A stretch of 64,000 bases of DNA from Branchipolynoe longqiensis (GCA_030323885.1 CM059197.1:29531178-29595177), one strand, 5' to 3'. Positions 8,961 to 20,175 are shown, counted from the stretch's first letter. The notes: generated by a model not told the origin, from the letters alone. Translations and numbers: made by a program.

Positions 8961-9436
8961 TGTTTCACCGCGAACCAGGCCCTAGCAACATTTGACAACC
9001 CAGGCACTATTTTGAATCATCACTTCCTGCCAGTGTTTGCTTTTGAATTTCGGTAGAGCAGTTATTCTAAGCCGTGAGTTATAAACTTGACCAATCCAAT
9101 CGGTCTGCGTCTTATTTCGTAGACCATATTTATATATAATATATATATCTGCAGACCTTAATCCACGCACTCTGCGAACGACCCATTCCCAACTTCCGGT
9201 CTGTACACGTCGTCGGGCGCTAAGAGACGCTAACAAAAGAACCCCCGAGTAACATTTGCCATCAGATGGCGTTCCGCCATTAGGTGGGTGTGTACTGCAA
9301 TTTGGGACTTAACCGCAACGCACCCTGGTGGCGTTGTCCTGCAACTCGCTGAACAATTCCCGCGCCAGAAATAGATCCATCTCAGCAGGTTTCCCGCCTC
9401 TAGCTTTGCGCTGGGAAACACGCAATGCGTGGTCAT

Positions 9437-9490
9437 ATATATATATATATATATAACTATATATATATAACTATATATATATATATATAG
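9437..9490. repeat. TA microsatellite
   Basis: Interrupted (TA)n with CTATATA phases. A second run is at 9552-9580. Confidence 0.9.
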
Positions 9491-9552
9491 TTTGATGGAT
9501 TGATTGGTGGTTGCTTTACGCCGTGTAGGCAGCATAGGCCATATTCATGGCG

Positions 9553-9582
<30 letters not shown>

Positions 9583-9587
<5 letters not shown>

Positions 9588-9745
9588 ATGTATAACGAAT
9601 TATGCGAGTATAAAGATACATAAGGGAATTATCATCATTATTGTTATACTCCGTAAGACCCAACACTGTACTGGTGGTGCCACCTGCGGCCTCCTCGCGT
9701 CCACCGGATGTAGACCAGTGTCAGTCGCACCAGAGGATATTTTCT
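9583..9745 (+). repeat. interspersed repeat family B
   Basis: It starts GTGATGTATAACGAATTATG, continues CGAGTATAAAGATAC, TTGTTATACTCCGTAAGACC and CTGGTGGTGCCACCTGCGG, and ends ACCAGTGTCAGTCGCACCAG. Near-identical sequence lies at 53603-53785, with others at 12345-12510, 17570-17735 and 40396-40660. It is non-coding. The transposition mechanism is not evident. Confidence 0.8.
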
Positions 9746-9891
9746 ATATATACTCATATATATATACATATAGACATAATGTGTGCATGTGTGTACATAT
9801 ACACATAGATATGCATTATATAATGCATTACGTGAGTATAGAAAAGTCTCTGGGCTTTCTATGGGGGAATTTTCTTTTCATTGTTACATTA

Positions 9892-10060
9892 AGCAGGGGA
9901 AATTTCAATCACGGACAATTGGTCTTCCACATTCCACTGTTCCTTGCCCTATCCTAGTAACTGCAAGCATTATGTCAGGTATCAGAAATCAATTAGAATC
10001 ATTTGGTTTGACTTGGTCGGGGTGCGAACCTACAACCTGCCAGAATGGGAAGTGAGCGCT
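9892..10060 (-). mobile_element. SINE family A head with alternative 3' end
   Basis: Minus strand: the tRNA-like head and first part of the body are as in family A, but after AGGGCAAGGA the sequence goes to ...GGAAGACCAATTGTCC...GAAATTTCCCC instead of the usual CTGGTTGGCTCAGTGTC body. The same alternative end occurs in both arms of the palindrome at 28911-29835, so it is a second SINE subfamily with another 3' end. Confidence 0.7.
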
Positions 10061-10337
10061 GAAATCATTCAGATATTCCCTCATGCCATATCGCAGTCGA
10101 TGGTTTGAACCCTACTTGCTGCTACTTTTCCCAGTGCTAGTGTAACGTCCAAATTAGTGGACTAAGGAACACCTACTGACCTACATTTTGCACTTGAAAT
10201 TCCCATCTTACCAAAATAAACATACAAATAAATCTAGATTATTCACAGACAATCCACTAAAATTACAGCTTTTTTTTTGCTGACAATGAATTATCAATCA
10301 ACGAGTCGCCTTTCCATTAAATGCAACATTTGAAGCG

Positions 10338-10390
10338 TCCTGACATTAACTGAGACGTTGCTAGGACGAAACACCCCATTAAAGGAAGCC
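10338..10390 (+). mobile_element. degenerate SINE tail fragment
   Basis: GTCCTGACATTAACTGAGACGTTGCTAGGACGAAACACC corresponds to the family A tail (GTCCTGATATGACCTTAG...TTGCTAGGACGTAAAAC) with several changes. Confidence 0.55.
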
Positions 10391-10535
10391 AACTGTATCC
10401 ATGCAGAAGGATCCAGCCGCCCTTCGCGTTCGAGGTTGAAGTACTTGGGCCGTTGGGGGCGGTCCTGTCTCCTATTATGATGCATATTGGCTCGAGCCAC
10501 TAACAGTTCATATCATGAAAGAAATATGAATGGAC

Positions 10536-10632
10536 CCCCCCCCCCCCCACACACACACCCACCCACACCCACACACACCCACCCACACACCCACACACAC
10601 ACCCACACACCCACACACCCGCCTCCTACACC
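10536..10632. repeat. poly-C and (CA/CCCA)n microsatellite
   Basis: A C run followed by CACACACCCACCCACAC units. Confidence 0.9.
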
Positions 10633-10721
10633 CCCGAACTGTGTAAACAGGCACCGGAGCAGCGACAGGAAGGCATTCTTCACCTCCTGCTGTATGCGCG
10701 GTACTGCAGATACGGATACAC

Positions 10722-11180
10722 ATCAGGGCCGTATCTAGGGGGGCGGGAAGGGGTATTACGTACCAGGACCGTAGCTAGCCGGGTGAGCGTGGGGTTCGCC
10801 ACATATCAGGCCCGTAGCTAGCGGGGTGGGAAGGATTATACACACATCAGGACCGTGGCTAGCCGGGTGGGAAAGTACCTACACTTATCAGGACCGTAGC
10901 TAGCGGTCTGGAAAGGATTGTTGACATATCAGGGCCGTAGCTAGCAGGGTGGGAACGGTCATACACACATCAGGGCCGTAGCTGGCGGGGTGGGAAAGGT
11001 TGTGTACATATCAGGACCGTAGCTAGCGGGGTGGGAAGGATATACACATATCAGGGCCGTAGCTAGCGGGATGGGAACGGTCATACACATATCAGGGCCG
11101 TAGCTAGCGGGGTGGGAACGGATATACACATATCAGGGCCGTAGCTAGCGGGTGGGAAGAGACACACATATCTGCCCATA
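10722..11180. repeat. minisatellite, CAGGGCCGTAGCTAGCGGGG unit
   Basis: About ten diverged units of roughly 42-60 bp built on ATCAGGGCCGTAGCTAGCGG, GGTGGGAA and ACACATATC. A single-copy relative of the core (GGGCCGTAGCTAGGAATTTG) starts the dispersed repeat at 39446, and its reverse complement ends at about 11507, so the array may derive from the end of a transposable element. Confidence 0.85.
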
Positions 11181-11339
11181 GCTAACCAGGTGGGAAGAGA
11201 AAAGGGACAGTTGTATTTTCCCCCTCAGCTGTTCACACCAAAAAACACCCACGAAAAAACTTCAGCTTAAACACAAATAACATGACAATTTACTGTTTAT
11301 TGATAATAACCTTTTCACTATGTATCCTCCCTTAAACAG

Positions 11340-11507
11340 TTAAATGGCTAGAAATACCTTTCAGAGCCTATTGAGTTCAAAGTTTCCTGCGGGGAACCCC
11401 CTTTTAACCCTCCCCCTCCTCTAGTCCCTTGCACGTTCAGCACTCGTCCATTCCAAGAATATTCCGACGACCCGCAAACAAAGATTCCTAGATATGGCCC
11501 TGCATAT
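11340..11507 (-). repeat. dispersed repeat K (CCGTAGCTAGGAAT end)
   Basis: On the minus strand it starts GGGCCATATCTAGGAATC and includes TTCTTGGAATGGACGAGTGC. The + strand copy at 39446-39600 has GGCCGTAGCTAGGAATTTG and CCTTGGAATGGACGAGTGCC at the same spacing. It is non-coding; the class is unknown. Confidence 0.6.
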
Positions 11508-11512
11508 ATATG

Positions 11513-11778
11513 TATATGAGCCTGTCTCAAAAGGTGGTAACTGTCTTTTTTTTTGTCCATTGTAAAGTATTGACACAATCCAGCACAGAAACAGTTACAA
11601 TGAAAACACAAGGACATTTGCTTCAAATCAATATGTATTCTATTGGGATTATGAAAAACCATGTAAAAAAACAAATCAGTTCATCCTGAGCAAATTCATA
11701 AGCAGATAGTATGTTGATCGTTATAATGGACAAAGTTTTGTCCCATATTGCTTAGCACCTTTTGAGACAGTCTCATAT
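11513..11778 (-). mobile_element. MITE family D, complete
   Basis: The ends are TATGAGCCTGTCTCAAAAGG and CCTTTTGAGACAGTCTCATA. The interior matches 62684-62952 in reverse, including the ATGGACAAAGTTTTGTCC palindrome. It supplies the empty-site sequence for the TRIM insertion at 6030. Confidence 0.88.
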
Positions 11779-12055
11779 GTGTGTATATGTGTGTCTATGT
11801 GTACATATGTGCATATATTATATATAATGCAGAGCCATAGCTCGGAATGTGTGAGATGTATAGCGCATTAGGCATGTTGACGGGGCAACATGTTTAATTC
11901 ATGCACGAGGCAAAGGTTGACCTCGGCACTGACCTCGTTTCCTCCCCGTGACTCTGCCACTTCTCGGTTGACTCTCCTACTAGCAACTTGAATTTTCCCC
12001 ACCCACCCACCCTCTTTATAGGGGGTTAAGTGCTGAGGTTTTGATTTTCTCCTAA
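11779..12055. other. unassigned sequence
   Basis: TG/TA-rich start and a short family B end motif (GTGAGATGTATAGCGCATTA) at about 11849. Nothing else is recognised. Confidence 0.4.
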
Positions 12056-12059
12056 TTGT

Positions 12060-12335
12060 TGATTGCCGATGTTGTTATCTATCTCGCTCCAGGCACTGAC
12101 TCGACAACCAGTCTGAACATTATACCGGGAAATGCGTTTCCTTATGATTAAACATTGAGTTCAAGGTGCCAGCCGCCTTCGGGTGTCCGCCAGCGACACC
12201 TTGTTTCGGAGCCAGCCTCCTGTTCGCCCCAGTGGCATGATTACTGATTGTTTCGGAGCCAGCCTCCTGTTCGCCCCAGTGGCATGATTACTGATATGAT
12301 TCCTTGAATCAATAAAGTATTTGTTCTTTATATCT
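12060..12335 (+). repeat. LTR-like segment with 47-bp direct duplication
   Basis: GTTTCGGAGCCAGCCTCCTG...GGCATGATTACTGAT is present twice in tandem (about 12202-12246 and 12249-12294). It is followed by GAATCAATAAAGTATTTG with an AATAAA signal, which resembles the R-U5 part of an LTR, but no borders or target duplication can be defined. Confidence 0.4.
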
Positions 12336-12344
12336 GACTTATCG

Positions 12345-12510
12345 TCCTTTGTCCGAGTGTCGTGAATTATGTAAGTATAAAGATGCGTTTACAAGGGAAT
12401 TAGTATTACTATTGTTAAACCCCATAACACCCATCACTGTACCGGTGGCGCCACCTGTGGTCCTCCTCATCCCCATCAGATGTTGACAAATGTCAGTTAT
12501 ATCAGAGGAT
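12345..12510 (+). repeat. interspersed repeat family B
   Basis: GTCGTGAATTATGTAAGTAT, ATTGTTAAACCCCATAAC, CGGTGGCGCCACCTGTGG and ATGTCAGTTATATCAGAGG follow the order seen at 9583-9745, with more divergence. Confidence 0.7.
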
Positions 12511-12639
12511 ATATTTACACACACAAAGTGAGTACATGTGGCTTAAATAATTCGTTGATACCTAACGAATGTTGACGCAGGGAATAGATCTGAAAGGCAG
12601 TGTTAAATATGCAAGACCTTCTGCTGCCTGTCCGATTTA

Positions 12640-13505
12640 ATTGAGAGGGGGATGGGGGGGGATGGGGGGGGGGAGAGAATACAGGAGCGGGAGGGAGGGA
12701 GGGAGGGAGGGAGAGGGGACAGAATGTGTGTGTGTGGGGGGGGGGGGGGGGGGGGGGGGGCAATGTGGGATGGAGGCAGGGAGGGAGGGGCGGGGTGAGG
12801 GAGAGAATGCCGGAGGGAGGGGGGAGGGGCGGAGAGGGGGACAGAATGAATGTGGGAGGGAGGGACGGAGAGGGGGGAGAATGTGGGAGGGAGGGAGGGA
12901 GGGAGGGGCGGAGAGAGAGGGATAGAATGCAGGAGGGATTCGGGGGTAGAGAGGGGTAGAGAATGCGGGAGGGATGGGAAGGGGTGGAGAGGGGGGGGGT
13001 GTGAATGCAGGAGGGAGGGGTGGAGAGGGGGGAGAGAATGTGGGAGGGAGGGAGGAGGGGCGGTGGAGAGGGGGATAGAATGCGGGGGAGAGGGGGAGAG
13101 AATGCGGGAGGGGGGGGAGAGAATGCAGGAGGTATGGAGGGAGGGGGACAGAATGTGGGAGGGAGGGAGGGAGGGAGGGAGGGGGAGAGAATGTGGGAGA
13201 GAGGGAGGAGGGGCGGAGAGGGGGGATAGAATGCGGGAGAGAGGGGCAGAGAATGCGGGAGGGGGGAGAGAATGCGGGAGGTATGGAGGGAGGGGGACAG
13301 AATGTGGGAGGGAGAGAGGGAGGGAGGGGGAGAGAATGCAGGACGGAGGGAGGGAGGGGGAGAGAATGTGGGAGGGAGGGAGGGAGGGAGGGAGGGGGAG
13401 AGAATGTGGGAGGGAGGGAAGGAGGGATGGGGAGAGAATGCGGGAGGGAGTGAAGGAGGGAGGGAAGGGCGGAGGGGGAGAGAGGGTGTAGGAGGGGCAG
13501 GGAGG
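12640..13505. repeat. purine-rich minisatellite, GGGAGGGAGGGAGAGAATG unit
   Basis: About 860 bp of GGGAGG and GGGGAGAGAATGCGGGAG units on the plus strand, including a poly-G run near 12737-12760. Gly/Arg/Glu-rich frames here are repeat shadows. Confidence 0.92.
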
Positions 13506-13706
13506 AAATGGTGGGGTATGGTATTTAAGGCTAATCCGTATAATACTGCCCCTGTATAATGTATAAGAGCCTATTTATTTGCAACTCTCGTTCAGATCTC
13601 GTAAAGCCACTTCGACTTTTCTCCTCGTACACACCGCGGCGCGAAAGACGGGGTGGGGGATTTCGCACAGGTCGCAGTTCTGTCACGAACACCATGATGT
13701 GTTGCA

Positions 13707-14026
13707 CCAGACGGGATGGCCGAATGAGTTGAGCGTCCATAGGTTTGTGGGTTCAAACGCTGGTCGAGTCAAACCAAGGACTTAAAAATTGATACTTGGC
13801 ACTTCCTAGCCACGCGCTCGGCATTATTAGGGTAGGGCAAGGACTGGTTGGCTCAGTGTCAGGATAATGTGACTGAGTGGGGTATCAGATCATGGTGTTG
13901 GTGGCCTGGCGTCCAAGTGGGGAAGCACTATAAAGTTGCCATCAGTCCACACTGTCACAAATCGGTACCCGTCCTGATATGACGTTAGATGTTGCTGGGA
14001 TGTAAAACAATGAGAACAAACAAACC
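13707..14026 (+). mobile_element. SINE family A, full length
   Basis: The head is CCAGACGGGATGGCCGAATG with B box GGTTCAAACG. The body CGCTCGGCATTATTAGGGTAG and the tail CGTCCTGATATGACGTTAGA...GTAAAACAATGAGAACAAAC follow. The 3' end has the A-rich (ACAAA)n typical of the family. Confidence 0.85.
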
Positions 14027-14864
14027 ATGGTGTGTTGCTGCTATCGTGTAATCGCAGGGAGTAGGCATGCAGGGGGGTGTGGGAACACGGAATGGGCGAT
14101 GGTCTAAAAGAAATAGCTGTCAGTATAAAATAAATAAAAATCACAAAATAAGTAGATTTTTAAACATTTTTAATCTGAGAAAGAAAATGGTCGAGGAGGA
14201 TGATTCTTGAAGCCATCAGGAATTGTTTATTAATAGAAGAAAATCCCTAGCGAAATCTAAGTATACATGTATGTATATATGAATATATGTGTGTGATGTA
14301 TAACGCATTATATGAGTATAAATGCTAGGGGAACATATACTTATTATTCCTCCATAGGTGCCTTGGTGGAGTGCCCCCCCCCCCCCAGCTATTAAGGTAA
14401 TCTATTCAAGTGGCCTCCCTCGCGCCGTACGTATATAAAATATAGCATATAAAATATATTCGTGTTTGTTATACTGTGTTATACTTGGTGTTTGTTTGTT
14501 AAACTCCGGGAATAAATCTTGTCAGATTGGACATTTTGAAGAAGGGGTCTTGGATGAAGTTCTGCCTTTACACACTGCCTGAGTAGACGGGGCACTGACG
14601 GCGGTACCCGGGTCCGGTTACTGTGTGCCTACTATGGTGGTGTTGGGGGAGGGGGGAAGGAAGGGGGAAAGCGAGGGGGGAGGAGGGGAGGTAGATGCTG
14701 CATGAGCTTTCACTTTCGTCTTGTCAGCCATGTTTTATCTGATTGTGAAAGCATCCTGACAGTGCATCCTAATGTGACACACTACATCACCGCCCTCACC
14801 ATCCCAACAACTGAATCCCACACTGCACTGGCTCTTGCTCTTCCAACAGCCCATGGGTCCAAGT
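14027..14864. other. unassigned sequence with a family B end
   Basis: GTGTGATGTATAACGCATTA with GAGTATAAATGC at about 14290-14327 is a family B terminal block. A poly-C run lies at about 14373. No gene is recognised. Confidence 0.4.
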
Positions 14865-15477
14865 AATGCTGCAGTCACACTACGACGCTTCTCTCCAACG
14901 CGTGTCGAAGTGTGTCTGTTTTTGGCGAAACGTCGGGAGACGTCGAGAAGCGTTACGAGCGCGTTATGCGCACGTCGGTACACGTCGGTACATATTCATG
15001 GACGTTGACGGCGGTGAGGATCGTCGGCGCATGTCGGCGCATGTCAAAAGTTTTGTGCTTGCGCAAAACTTTTCGATGCATGCCGACGCGCACCAATGTG
15101 TGGCTGCAACCATTACGGGGATGTTAGACGCATGTCGAGATCCGTTGGACGCGCTGGAATAACGTTATGCGAACGCTAGGCAGACGGCGCGAGTGTGGGA
15201 GGGTTGTTCCCACACGTTGTGCCAAACAGTTGCTTTGTTGTTTTACATCCTAGCTACATCTAAGGTCATATAAGGACGGCACACCAAAACCTTTTTGTTT
15301 TTTTTCTCATGCGTCGATATAGGTTACCACAACGTCGGCCGCATGCTACCAACACGTTGCGCTGACATCAGACTTTTTCCCAAAATGGCGAAAAGTTGGA
15401 CATGTCTCGATCCGTACAACTTATTTTGCATGTTGGTGGTATGCCGGTGAGAAGCGTCGAAGTGTGACTGCACCATT
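14865..15477. mobile_element. MITE-type element (family F)
   Basis: The inverted ends are TAATGCTGCAGTCACACTAC and, on the other strand, TAATGGTGCAGTCACACTTC, each followed by GACGCTTCTC. The interior is rich in ACGTCGG and GCGTT. It is about 610 bp with no coding capacity. It contains a SINE tail insertion at about 15233-15287. Its ends resemble families E and G (GTCACA-CTACGAC). Confidence 0.78.
15233..15287 (-). mobile_element. tail-only SINE insertion
   Basis: TTGTTGTTTTACATCCTAGCTACATC...GTCATATAAGGACGGC is the reverse complement of the family A tail, with no head or body. It interrupts MITE family F. Confidence 0.7.
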
Positions 15478-15539
15478 AGTAAAAGAGCTAGATTCAGTCG
15501 CCATTCCCTCACTCTATTATTCGGAGGAATTGAGATGGT

Positions 15540-15632
15540 TTAAAACCGCTATAAAGTTGTCGTAAGTGCGCACTGTCACAAGTCGGTAACCGTCCTGAGA
15601 TGACAATAGATGTTGCTAGGACAGGTGAATTA
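15540..15632 (+). mobile_element. SINE family A 3' fragment
   Basis: CGCTATAAAGTTGTCGTAAG, GCACTGTCACAAGTCGGTAA and CGTCCTGAGATGACAATAGATG. The head is absent. Confidence 0.7.
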
Positions 15633-16290
15633 CTAGATGGTGATATGCCACTATGTGAAGAGGTTCCCCTTCTGCTAGTGTTTCCAAGTTCCAATAGCAA
15701 GAGTCTGGCATTACCGCTCCCCCTCCGCCCCCCCCCCCCCCTTCAAATCTGTCTCCGCTTATTCTGACACAACACGCAAGCTACTTAATTACACACATTA
15801 AAAAAAAACTTGAAATAAACACACTTTTTCGTGAATTTCGCATGTCCCTGGAAATGAGGAAGGAAAAAATGTACTTTTTCCCACTCAAGCACCCTCGTTA
15901 AGATAGTAAAATCTGGTGTTTTTTTAACACCGCATTCGTGATAATGAAGACCTTGTGGAATTGTATTTCCCTTCACCTCACTTAACAAAGGTTTTAATTC
16001 TTCTATTTTTTTAATTAATGGCTAGTTTGTGTTTAGAAGAAACATGTGTGCAGTGAAGGGGAGGGTGTCTTTCAGTGGGAGGTTGTGGAGGCGGGGGGGG
16101 GGGGGCTTTCAGTGGGCGTGGGGAAGGTCTTTCGGTGGGAGGGGGGGGGGGGTCGTGCTGTGTTTGTTACAATAAGAAATCGGTTAGTTCTTCATCTTAA
16201 ATCTCACAAACTTCCGATTGAAAAAAAACCCACAACGAATACTCATGTTATCTAAGATTAGGAGTTTGTATTCGGAATGTTGGTGCTTAT
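15633..16290. other. unassigned sequence with G and C runs
   Basis: A poly-C run lies near 15728-15742 and G runs at 16097-16106 and 16141-16151. No gene is recognised. Confidence 0.4.
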
Positions 16291-16590
16291 GTTTGTTTAT
16301 TGTTGTTTTACGTCCTAGCAACATCATATCAGGGCGGGTAGCGACTTGCGACAGTGCGCACTCATGGCGACTTTATAGTGCTGCCCCACACGGAAATCAG
16401 GCCAGCAGCACCATTACCCAATATCCCACCCAGTCACATTATCCTCACACTGAGCTAACCATAATGCCGAGTGCTAGGCTAGGAAGCTACAAGTATCAAT
16501 TTTAAAGTCATTGATTTGACTCGACCGAGAACCGAATTCCTGACCTTCAGCACGCGAGGCCCGCGCTCTACCGATTAGGCCGCCGCGCTA
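16291..16590 (-). mobile_element. SINE family A
   Basis: The tail at the left (TTGTTGTTTTACGTCCTAGC), the body, and the head at the right (CTCTACCGATTAGGCCGCCG) read on the minus strand. Near full length. Confidence 0.85.
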
Positions 16591-16615
16591 CAGGGTGAGT
16601 GCCGATGGTGGCATG

Positions 16616-16618
<3 letters not shown>

Positions 16619-16650
<32 letters not shown>
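16619..16650. repeat. poly-G tract of 32 bases
   Basis: Uninterrupted G run on the plus strand. Similar runs are at 56490-56527 and 59159-59196. Confidence 0.95.
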
Positions 16651-16651
<1 letters not shown>

Positions 16652-16877
16652 GACGATATTGCTATTCTATGTGATAGGCCCTGCATTGTGGTAGGTAGGA
16701 CCTATGACTGGATCCTCCTTATCTATATTAACTGCAACATGAAGGAATAACAGGCGTAGATTCATGTATGCTTCAGACGTTTACAAAGTCTTTCCGCTTC
16801 CTTGTGGTGCCACAAATCAAGTGACCCGCCCAGACCAGCCAGGTCACAGGTGCCCTCTCATCTGCTAACCAGTCGCA

Positions 16878-17215
16878 CCGGGCGTGGTGGCCGAATCGGT
16901 AGAGCGCGGGCCTCGCGTTTGGGATGTCGGGAGTTTGGTTCCCGGTCGAGTCAAACCAATGACTTTTCAAATTGGTATTTGTCGCTTCCTAGCCTGGCGC
17001 TCGGCATTATTAGGATGAGGCAAGGACTGGTTGGCTTAGTGTCAGGATAGTGTGACTGAGCGGGATGTCATGTCATAATGCTGGCAGCCTTGTCTCCCAG
17101 TGGGGCAGCATTATAAAGTTGTTATAAGGGCGCACTGTCACAAGTCGGTACCCATCCTGATATGACCTTAGATGTTTCTAGGACATAACCCCCCCTCGCC
17201 ACCCCAATAAACTAA
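16878..17215 (+). mobile_element. SINE family A, near full length
   Basis: The head is GGTGGCCGAATCGGTAGAGC. The B box is degenerate (AGTTTGGTTCC). The body and the tail CCCATCCTGATATGACCTTA are intact. Confidence 0.85.
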
Positions 17216-17569
17216 AGCCAACTAAGTCAAGCCGAACTGGCTGATGCTTGACTGGCGGTGATATACATCTGACTTCCAGCAGGTAGCCAGCCAGTCACAT
17301 GCATAAAACGTACTTCCGCTATCTTGCCGCGCTTGCGCAGTGGTTGTCGGCATAGATTTGGCCGCCATTGCGTTATCGCCCGCCCATCGCATCCCGATGC
17401 GCAGAGCCGATGCGCACTGGAATGTAAATGGCGCGCTTATATGCCTGTCTGGTTGGCACCAGCGGAGGTCCGCCTAACAGCGCCACCTGTAGCGGCTACG
17501 AATCTGCGCTGTATATATTCGCTTGGGTAAAACTATGTAAGCCTGTTTGTTTATTCGTATAATATATAC
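17216..17569. other. unassigned sequence
   Basis: GC-rich around 17320-17500, with AGCGCCACCTGTAGCGG. No supported exon. Confidence 0.35.
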
Positions 17570-17735
17570 TATATATGTGATGTATAACGCATTATGCGAA
17601 TATAAAGGTGCGGAAGGGTATTATTTCCTTATTATTATTTATTACACTGTATACTGTACTGCCTCCTTCATGTGTCACGACTAGTGGCGCCACCTCCAGC
17701 GCTCCCCGGTACCTGTATATCCGGAAAACATCACT
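17570..17735 (+). repeat. interspersed repeat family B
   Basis: TATATGTGATGTATAACGCA, TTATGCGAATATAAAGGTGC and TAGTGGCGCCACCTCCAGCG follow the family order. Confidence 0.7.
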
Positions 17736-17746
17736 CCGTCGGAGGA

Positions 17747-18040
17747 CCAGACTCAGTGGCCGAATCAGTAGAGCACAGGCTTCCCACCCGCAAGGTCGGG
17801 TGTTCAAATCCCAGTCGAGTCAAACCAATGACTTATAAAATCGCTACTTGTTGCTACTTAGCCTGACGCTCTGCATTACTAGGATAGGGAAAGAACTGGT
17901 TAGGTTAGGTTAGTATCAGGATAATGTGCCTACCTGATGTCCAAGTGGGACAGCACTATAAAATTGTCACTAGTGTGCTGTCGCAAGCTGGTATTCGTCC
18001 TGAGATGACCTTAGATATTGCCATAGTAACGGCATATGAG
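17747..18040 (+). mobile_element. SINE family A
   Basis: CCAGACTCAGTGGCCGAATC head, B box TGTTCAAATCCC, then the body with a GGTTAGGTTAGGTTAG variation and a degenerate tail CGTCCTGAGATGACCTTAGA. Confidence 0.8.
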
Positions 18041-18538
18041 CAATAGGTGAAGATGTTCAAGCAGTTGTAGGCCTATTGTCTAGAAAAGTGTCAGTAAAAC
18101 CAACGCCTTTTCATGGTCAGACTAATGAAGGCGGTAGAAACGCTTAATACAGTGGTTAATTACAATATACGTCTTTATACACACATTGTCACATAACAGC
18201 GATACATAACGGCTTAACCCGCAGGTAGGGTGATACGCGACATCCTAAATAAGTAATACCACCTAACGAGCAGTGTCGCCAACTCTCACGAAAATCCCAT
18301 GACTCATGGAAATTGAAGGTTTTTATCAGTCACCTCACGAGTCACTGATCGACCCCCAAAATCCCATGAATTTCAGACATTAAATGCAAGTAAATATCAT
18401 GTTATACATATGTGAAAATATCAGCACTTTGCAAATACCCTCAAATATCCTATTTTAAAGCCATTTCAAAAAGATTCTGGGAGCCATGCCTACGGACCCC
18501 CCCCCCCTACCCCCAACCTCCCCACCCGTAGCAAGCTT
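18041..18538. other. unassigned sequence
   Basis: No gene or repeat is recognised apart from a C run near 18498-18508. Confidence 0.35.
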
Positions 18539-18888
18539 GACAAGACTGGATGGCTGAATGAGTTAGAGCGTCCATCTCCCCTGTTGGTAGACCGTGGTAT
18601 CGTGGGTTCGAACCCTGGTCGACTCAAACCAATGACTTAAAAATTGTATACTTGTCGCTTCCTAGCCAGGCTTTGAGCATTATTAGGATCGGGCAAGGAC
18701 TGGTTGGCTCAGTGTCAGGATAATGTGACTGAGTGGGATATCAGGTCATGGTGCTGGTGGATTGGTGTCCCAGTGGGGCAGCACTATAAAGTCGCCATGA
18801 GTGAGCACTGTTACAAGTCGGTAGCCGTCCTGATATGAGCTTAGATGTTGCTAGGACGTAAAACATGAACAAACAAACAAAACAAAAA
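18539..18888 (+). mobile_element. SINE family A, full length
   Basis: GACTGGATGGCTGAATGAGT head, B box GGTTCGAACCC, complete body and tail CCGTCCTGATATGAGCTTAG...GTAAAACATGAACAAACAAAC. Confidence 0.88.
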
Positions 18889-19008
18889 CCTTAGGTTAGT
18901 ATCAGGATAATGTGCCTGATATTGGGTCATGGTGCCGGTGGCCTGATGTTCCAGTGGGGCAGCACTATAAAGTTCCCACTAGTGTGCTGTCGCAAGTTGG
19001 TATTAGTG
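18889..19008 (+). mobile_element. SINE family A internal fragment
   Basis: TTAGGTTAGTATCAGGATAA and TGTGCTGTCGCAAGTTGGTA match the body of the copy at 17747-18040. It lacks head and tail and ends at the SINE family C copy. Confidence 0.65.
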
Positions 19009-19009
19009 G

Positions 19010-19258
19010 TGTTCTCTGTGGTGGAGTGGTTAGAGTGTCTGACTTTTTTCTAGGTCAGACTCCTAATCTGAAGCTTTGTGTATAACTTACAGCGTCATCA
19101 AAGGCCAGTGGCTCTCAAACCATGTCTATGTGGTGTGGGAGGTTAAAAAATCCCTTGGGTCGGTAAAAGTGTAGGCTCTGGCTTTCTATCGACAAACTGT
19201 CTAATGGTGAAAACCAGTCTATTCAGGCTTATCCATGATAGGCAGTATAAATCTACAA
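19010..19258 (+). mobile_element. SINE family C
   Basis: GGTGTTCTCTGTGGTGGAGTGG head, then GTCATCAAAGGCCAGTGGCT and CCATGATAGGCAGTATAAAT. It carries an internal deletion covering the B-box region compared with 54690-54992 and ends in an A run. Confidence 0.8.
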
Positions 19259-19918
19259 GAAAAAAAAAAAAGCAAGCTTTCGGCTAACGCCAAACTTCAA
19301 GGATTCCCAATACCTCCAGGTTGGCCACACTGAACGAGTTATACAGTGCGTACTAACGATGCCACCAGTCAATAAGGTGGCGTTGCGGTGCTGGCCTCCT
19401 CTGGGTGGAGTGGGATGTAAGACAGGGGGGGTCACTGCCATGGCTGTATTGGGATTTCAGGCCCCTTTATCCAAGCAGGCAACGGGAGTAAACAGAAGGA
19501 TGTCGGACTGGAGCCGTCTGGGTCAGGGGTGAATCAGGAGAGAGATGTGGTTGGGGAGGGGGGGGGGGGGGGGGAAGGTTTGTTTCTTTATTCCAAATGT
19601 GCACTCGGGTAATGACAAATATTAAGCCGATATTGCTAGATATGGTGTGCGAGGCCTGAGGGCCTCTGGGACCGTATTGAACGAGGATTGGAGGCCCGAA
19701 GAACTCAATGATTAACCTGCTATGCGTGCTCACTTCAGTTTGTATGGGCAGTGGTGGCGGGGGGGGGGGGGGGGGTGTGGGGGGGGGGTTCTGAGGGAAT
19801 GTGATCGTTTAATTTGTGAGTATGGGCCGGGGGTGACTATTTTATACTTTTTTCGGGTGGTGTAAGCGATTTGGTTCCTTCGCAAATTCGCTTATATATT
19901 TCTAACTAAAATATTAGA
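19259..19918. other. unassigned sequence with G runs
   Basis: Poly-G runs lie near 19556-19575 and 19757-19775. No gene is recognised. Confidence 0.4.
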
Positions 19919-19920
19919 AA

Positions 19921-20175
19921 TAGTGTGTCTGTGTATGTGTGTATGTTTGTGTGTATGTGTGTGTGTCTGTGGGTGTGTATGTGTGTGCCTGTCTGTGCGT
20001 ATGTGTGTGTATGTATGTGTGTGTCTGTGTGTGTGTCTGTGTGTGTATGTGTGTGTCTGTATGTGTGTGTCTGTCTGTGTGTATGTATGTGTGTGCGTGG
20101 GTGTATGTGTGTGTCTATGTGTGTGTCCGTGTGTGTATGTTTGTATACATGTGTGTGTGTATGTGCGTGTGGGAG
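19921..20175. repeat. (GT)n-type microsatellite
   Basis: About 250 bp of TGTGTGTGTATGTGTGTCTG. Cys/Val-rich frames are repeat shadows. Confidence 0.93.
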
